A DNA stretch of 64,000 nucleotides from Bacillus shivajii (GTDB lineage: Bacteria; Bacillota; Bacilli; Bacillales; Salisediminibacteriaceae). Positions 60,734-64,000 of this stretch are shown here, in pieces. Each line of letters opens with the position of its first letter. Positions within the stretch are counted from its first letter, which is position 1. A program made the translations under genes and the position numbers. The notes under the pieces were generated by a model. The model worked only from the letters and a program-made list of their open reading frames with translations. It searched no databases and had not been told where the DNA came from. The stretch covers positions 248,001 through 312,000 of the forward strand of contig NZ_CP084703.1 in NCBI RefSeq assembly GCF_020519665.1. Reading direction: 5' to 3'.

Positions 60734-62095
60734 ATGAATCGACTAAATGAAGAGGCTCGTGAAGCTTACTTTGAAGAGATTTTTCGAACGATCAAAAACC
60801 AACAAAAAGAAACATTCCGTGAAAAGTTTCTTGAATTACACCCAACAGATCAAATGGAACTTTTCCAAACGCTGTACAAGGAAAAAAGGGCTTACGTTTA
60901 TCAATATTTAAGTGCTGAGGAGCTAGCGGATATTTTCCAAGGCTTAGACGTTGATATGCAAAAGCAAGTCATTGATGAGATTGATAAAACGTATGCGGCA
61001 AAAATGTTTAACTTCATGCAAGCAGATGACGCAGCAGATTTTCTAAGTGAAATCGATGATCAAAATGCAAAAGAAATTTTAAGTGCAATGGAAAAAGTCG
61101 AAGCAGATGAAGTTATCGAACTTCTTTCTTACCCACCGCAAACTGCTGGGGCTATTATGACGAAGGAGTATATCGCCATTAAAGCAACAGATACAGTTTC
61201 AGAGGTGATGGACCATCTACGAAAGTTAGGTCCTGATGCGGAGACGATCTATTATCTTTATGTTGTAAATGAAAAAGATAAATTGATTGGTGTTATCTCG
61301 TTGCGTGATTTAATTACGGCACCATTAGATGAAACAGTCGTCAATTTAATGAGTACACAAATTGTTACAATCGAAGCGCATACTGACCAAGAGGAAGTTG
61401 CAAAAATCATCAAAGATTATGATTTCATTGCAGCACCTGTTGTGACAACGACAAATGAGTTAATCGGGATCGTTACGGTTGATGATGTCATGGACGTCTT
61501 AGAAGAAGAAACAGATGAGGACTTTGGAGAGATCTCTGCAACAAAAGGAGCTACAGATGTTAATATCAGTTCGTTCACTGCTGCGAAGAAGCGTTCTCCA
61601 TGGATCATCATGCTTATGTTCTTCGGATTGATTACGGCAGGGGTCATTGGACAATTTGAAGAGACCCTTGAGGAAATTGTATTACTTGCTGTGTTTATTC
61701 CACTGATCATGGACTCAGCTGGTAACACCGGTACGCAGTCACTCGCTGTTATGGTACGTTCTTTAGCAACAGGGACATTTGAAAAGAAAGGTCTCATGCA
61801 TACGGTAAGACGAGAATTTGGAACAGGGCTCATGCTAGGGTTAATATGTGCCGTTGTCTTAATGATTTTAGTTCCTATTATTTATGGAAGCTTTTTACTA
61901 GCTTTTATCGTTGGTGTTTCACTTTTCTTAACACTAAGTATTGCAACGATCATTGGAGCTGTTGTACCAGTAGCAATTAATAAATTGAAGTTAGATCCGG
62001 CAATTGCTTCAGGTCCTTTCATTACAACAGTAAATGATATTTTAGGTTTATTAATTTATTTCACGATTGCAACGTCACTTTTGCAGTATTTATAA
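60734..62095 (+). CDS. mgtE: Magnesium transporter MgtE
   Basis: 453 aa from the ATG at 60734 (TAGGAGGG upstream). N-domain (1-125, FLELHPTDQMELFQTLYKEK), two CBS domains (VSEVMDHLRKLGPDAETIYY; DFIAAPVVTTTNELIGIVTV), and five helices from about 285 with the Mg-selective PLIMDSAGNTGTQSLA motif. The cytosolic domains close the channel when Mg2+ is high. Doubly controlled by Mg2+, with the M-box on its mRNA. Confidence 0.97.
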   Translation: MNRLNEEAREAYFEEIFRTIKNQQKETFREKFLELHPTDQMELFQTLYKEKRAYVYQYLSAEELADIFQGLDVDMQKQVIDEIDKTYAAKMFNFMQADDAADFLSEIDDQNAKEILSAMEKVEADEVIELLSYPPQTAGAIMTKEYIAIKATDTVSEVMDHLRKLGPDAETIYYLYVVNEKDKLIGVISLRDLITAPLDETVVNLMSTQIVTIEAHTDQEEVAKIIKDYDFIAAPVVTTTNELIGIVTVDDVMDVLEEETDEDFGEISATKGATDVNISSFTAAKKRSPWIIMLMFFGLITAGVIGQFEETLEEIVLLAVFIPLIMDSAGNTGTQSLAVMVRSLATGTFEKKGLMHTVRREFGTGLMLGLICAVVLMILVPIIYGSFLLAFIVGVSLFLTLSIATIIGAVVPVAINKLKLDPAIASGPFITTVNDILGLLIYFTIATSLLQYL

Positions 62096-62107
62096 GTAAA
62101 ATGCCGA

Positions 62108-62138
62108 AGCACCTTCTTTCGTTAGGAGGTGTTTTTTG
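62108..62138 (+). terminator. Terminator of mgtE
   Basis: AGCACCTTC / GGAGGTGTT with G-U pairs, loop of 8, TTTT; 12 bases after the stop. Confidence 0.8.
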
Positions 62139-62165
62139 GTCTTGGATTAATTAGAATAATTTTAA

Positions 62166-62285
62166 CTTACGGATAAACTGAAATTTTCGCGGACAAAATG
62201 AAAAACTTACGGATAAACTCAAATTCTTGCGGACAAAACCAAAAAGTTACGGATAAACCAGATTTTTCGCGGACAAAGCATGGAT
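62166..62285. repeat. Tandem array: three 40-bp units, each two related 20-mers
   Basis: Units at 62166, 62206 and 62246, exactly 40 apart. Each is TTACGGATAAACT...AAATTT followed by CGCGGACAAA...AAAAA; the halves share CGGA(T/C)AAA about 20 bp apart. Just 3' of the mgtE terminator. Confidence 0.88.
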
Positions 62286-62413
62286 AAGTATCGACATTAA
62301 ACAATAAGAGCTTTTTTATTAAAGTTCATTCATTAATTATTCGAGAAAAACAAGGTATAATCTCTGTAGTATATAAATAACACCACGTTTTTTTCATAGG
62401 AAGGGGAAGGAAC

Positions 62414-63523
62414 ATGAACAAATCGTTAGCGGTTGGGGCCATCGATGAATTTCATATCGATGTTTATGGCCTAGCGCTTATTATAAAATTAGTAGAATTA
62501 AGGGTGCATGAGGATATTCGAATTGTGAGACAGAAAATGGAGAGCGAGGAGAGTGTTTCACAAAAACCGAAGGAACCAGGGTTCATAGGCGGCTTAAAAA
62601 ATTCCTACCATTCTATGAAAGGTTCGTATGATAACTGGAAAGGTGATCAACTCACTAAGGAAATCAACGAAAAACAGCGTTGGTTGAATAAGTGGTCAAA
62701 CGATACGTGGCAATCGTTAGGTTCCCATCAAACGGCGATTCGCAGTCAATCACTTCAAGAGATTAAAAGTCAGTTTTTAGCGAAACGAGAAAATCAGTAC
62801 AAGCTTTATTTAGTGCTTCAAGAAGCGGTACTTACGCCAGTTTACGGTGAAATGGAAGGTTTTCCAAAGGGGCAGAAGGAACGTGATATCTACGGAGGAA
62901 TCGGTGTCATTTCTAGAGAGTGTGGCTTTTCTCAGGAGACAGGTAAACAAATGTTAAAGGAGGCAAACCATTTTCTTAAAGAAGTAAATAACTACTGGGG
63001 AAAAGTGATTAAGTGGAGCCTTGCAGGAACAGGCGCAGCCCTTTTAACCGCAGGGTTAGCAGCTCCAGTCATCGCTGGAGCAATCGGTGGTGCGATGGGA
63101 CTTTCTGGAGCGGCTGCGACATCAGCTGGATTAGCAGCGATAGGAGGGGGAGCGATTGCTGCCGGAGGTCTCGGAATGGCTGGCGGTATGCAAATATTAA
63201 TTGGAGGAGGCGCATTGTTAGGTGCTGCTGGTGGTGCTGGCGTGGCGAACTTTGTAGGTAAGCTTCCGCAAGATGCTATTTCTGTCTCTATGGTAAAAAT
63301 CATTAACTACAATCATTATTTGCAAACGCACCATCGCAACAATATGGAAGCGAAACAAATTAATGAACGCGTGTTACATGCATTTTTAACATTTAAACAC
63401 CAAGCAGAAAGAGAAGTACTGCTCGATTCAACATACATAGAAAACGAAGAAAAATCGAAAAAGGCGATTGAGATCATGAATTTAGCGTACAAGCATTTGC
63501 TTGAGGGAAAAAGGTCGTATTAA
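62414..63523 (+). CDS. Unknown protein with Gly/Ala-rich hydrophobic centre
   Basis: 369 aa, AGGAAGGGGAAGG upstream. Residues 1-195 are helical and charged, with a coiled segment and GYDNWKGDQ-like aromatic stretch (SYHSMKGSYDNWKGDQ). Residues about 200-287 are almost only Gly, Ala and aliphatic (TGAALLTAGLAAPVIAGAIG, GGGAIAAGGLGMAGGMQILI), able to enter a membrane as glycine-zipper hairpins. The end is charged and helical. Similar centres occur in secreted toxins, porin-like effectors and some membrane-fission proteins; no signal peptide here. Function unknown. Confidence 0.7.
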   Translation: MNKSLAVGAIDEFHIDVYGLALIIKLVELRVHEDIRIVRQKMESEESVSQKPKEPGFIGGLKNSYHSMKGSYDNWKGDQLTKEINEKQRWLNKWSNDTWQSLGSHQTAIRSQSLQEIKSQFLAKRENQYKLYLVLQEAVLTPVYGEMEGFPKGQKERDIYGGIGVISRECGFSQETGKQMLKEANHFLKEVNNYWGKVIKWSLAGTGAALLTAGLAAPVIAGAIGGAMGLSGAAATSAGLAAIGGGAIAAGGLGMAGGMQILIGGGALLGAAGGAGVANFVGKLPQDAISVSMVKIINYNHYLQTHHRNNMEAKQINERVLHAFLTFKHQAEREVLLDSTYIENEEKSKKAIEIMNLAYKHLLEGKRSY

Positions 63524-63540
63524 TTTTGCTTAGAAAAAAG

Positions 63541-63576
63541 AGTACCACCAGTACAAAATAGGTGGTACTTATTTAT
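63541..63576 (+). terminator. Terminator of the Gly/Ala-rich gene
   Basis: AGTACCACC / GGTGGTACT, loop of 11, then TATTTAT. Confidence 0.8.
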
Positions 63577-63588
63577 ATTTCACTTTCT

Positions 63589-63983
63589 AGAATCAATTTC
63601 ATAATTCCGTTTTTTGTACAATGAAACGAATGATGTTATAAATTTTTCAAATATGTATGTTTTATTTGTACTATCAGAATTTAAAAATTTATGGTCGATA
63701 GATAATTGCTCCTGCGCCGCTAAGCTTGCTCGTCGCAGCTCGAAGGGATTTCGAGGAAGCCGATACTCGTTGCTCCTGCGTTTACTCGTCGCAACTCGAC
63801 GTTTAATCATAGGAGTTGAGCTTGTGGCAACTAAGGCTTACTTCCACAGGATGTGGTGACTTCGGCGTTGATCACACGACGTGATCGACTTTAACCGAAG
63901 TTCCTTATTAAGACTTGCCGAAAAGCCAAGTTTTGTTTAGAAGTGAAGTTCACGCTCATCATTCGTAATTTCGCATCTTATTT
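63589..63983. repeat. Dispersed intergenic repeat, copy B
   Basis: Shares outer flanks with copy A (57809). The interior contains repeats of CTCGTCGCA(G/A)CTCGA and CCACAGGATGTGGTGAC, and AAGCCAAGTTTTG as in 24.8 kb inverted. Short overlapping frames across it are not credible genes; the remaining 17 bases to the edge hold nothing. Confidence 0.8.
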
Positions 63984-64000
63984 TGAGTTATGAAACTGAT

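Noticed and set aside
62992-63303. Pro/Ala-rich open frame on the minus strand
   Set aside because: Antisense shadow of the Gly/Ala-rich segment of the gene at 62414.
63580-63859. Short frames in both strands of repeat copy B
   Set aside because: They match repeat borders also present at 57.8 kb, with no start signals.

Overview
The window looks like chromosomal DNA from a low-GC Gram-positive of the family Bacillaceae, probably a salt- or alkali-tolerant Bacillus relative. Evidence: Bacillus-type leaders (SAM riboswitch before metI-metC, two T-boxes, an M-box before mgtE), strong AGGAGG-type ribosome sites with frequent GTG/TTG starts, an ectoine hydroxylase (ectD), a NaChBac-type sodium channel, flotillin, and many small Bacillus membrane proteins. 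No rRNA, tRNA or CRISPR array was recognised.

Layout. 1-7.8 kb is a defence-type island: the 3' end of hsdS, hsdR, an AT-rich gene whose C-terminal part resembles a PD-(D/E)xK-like nuclease (D434, HxK448-450), a YgjP-like metalloprotease, and a 509-aa reverse transcriptase of the unknown-group/DRT kind. 8-13.5 kb holds small membrane genes, an XRE regulator behind a double-dyad operator, a secreted protein and the sodium channel. 13.9-18.3 kb holds hcp, an M14 carboxypeptidase and a CueP-like gene whose conserved first metal-binding Cys codon is TGA, followed by a hairpin that fits the bacterial SECIS rules. 18.7-24.8 kb holds a macrolide phosphotransferase and the SAM-riboswitch-controlled methionine genes. 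25-31 kb holds small membrane and housekeeping genes peppered with a GGGGACGG repeat family. 31.0-33.7 kb is a DUF3231 gene cut in two by an IS110-family element.

34.5-37.8 kb is a tungstate-type ABC transporter (tupABC) with its one-component regulator. 38.5-39.8 kb is a MarR regulator and azoreductase. 41-44.7 kb holds a Na/Pi cotransporter, a YdcF-like protein and ectD. 45-50.5 kb holds an ABC-2 transporter and two T-box leaders, one before a GNAT gene and one before an MFS transporter. The first T-box terminator has been split by a 211-bp element flanked by an 8-bp TTTATAGA duplication. 52.3-56.6 kb holds flotillin behind an ECF (sigma-W-like) promoter and an MMPL exporter. 56.9-63.5 kb holds small genes, the M-box/mgtE unit and a Gly/Ala-rich unknown protein.

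Three scales of unexplained repeats run through the window: (i) 20-21 bp tandem arrays just 3' of genes (13.55, 15.64, 52.02 and 62.17 kb), two of them with a 40-bp higher-order period; (ii) a 28-70 bp GGGGACGG/GAAGC element in at least eight places, one copy coding the last 23 residues of a methyltransferase; (iii) longer mosaic intergenic repeats at 57.8 and 63.6 kb, with possibly related pieces at 24.8 and 47.1 kb. The most notable single signal is the in-frame TGA in the CueP-like gene; the most likely poorly described system is the RT/nuclease pair beside the type I restriction genes.
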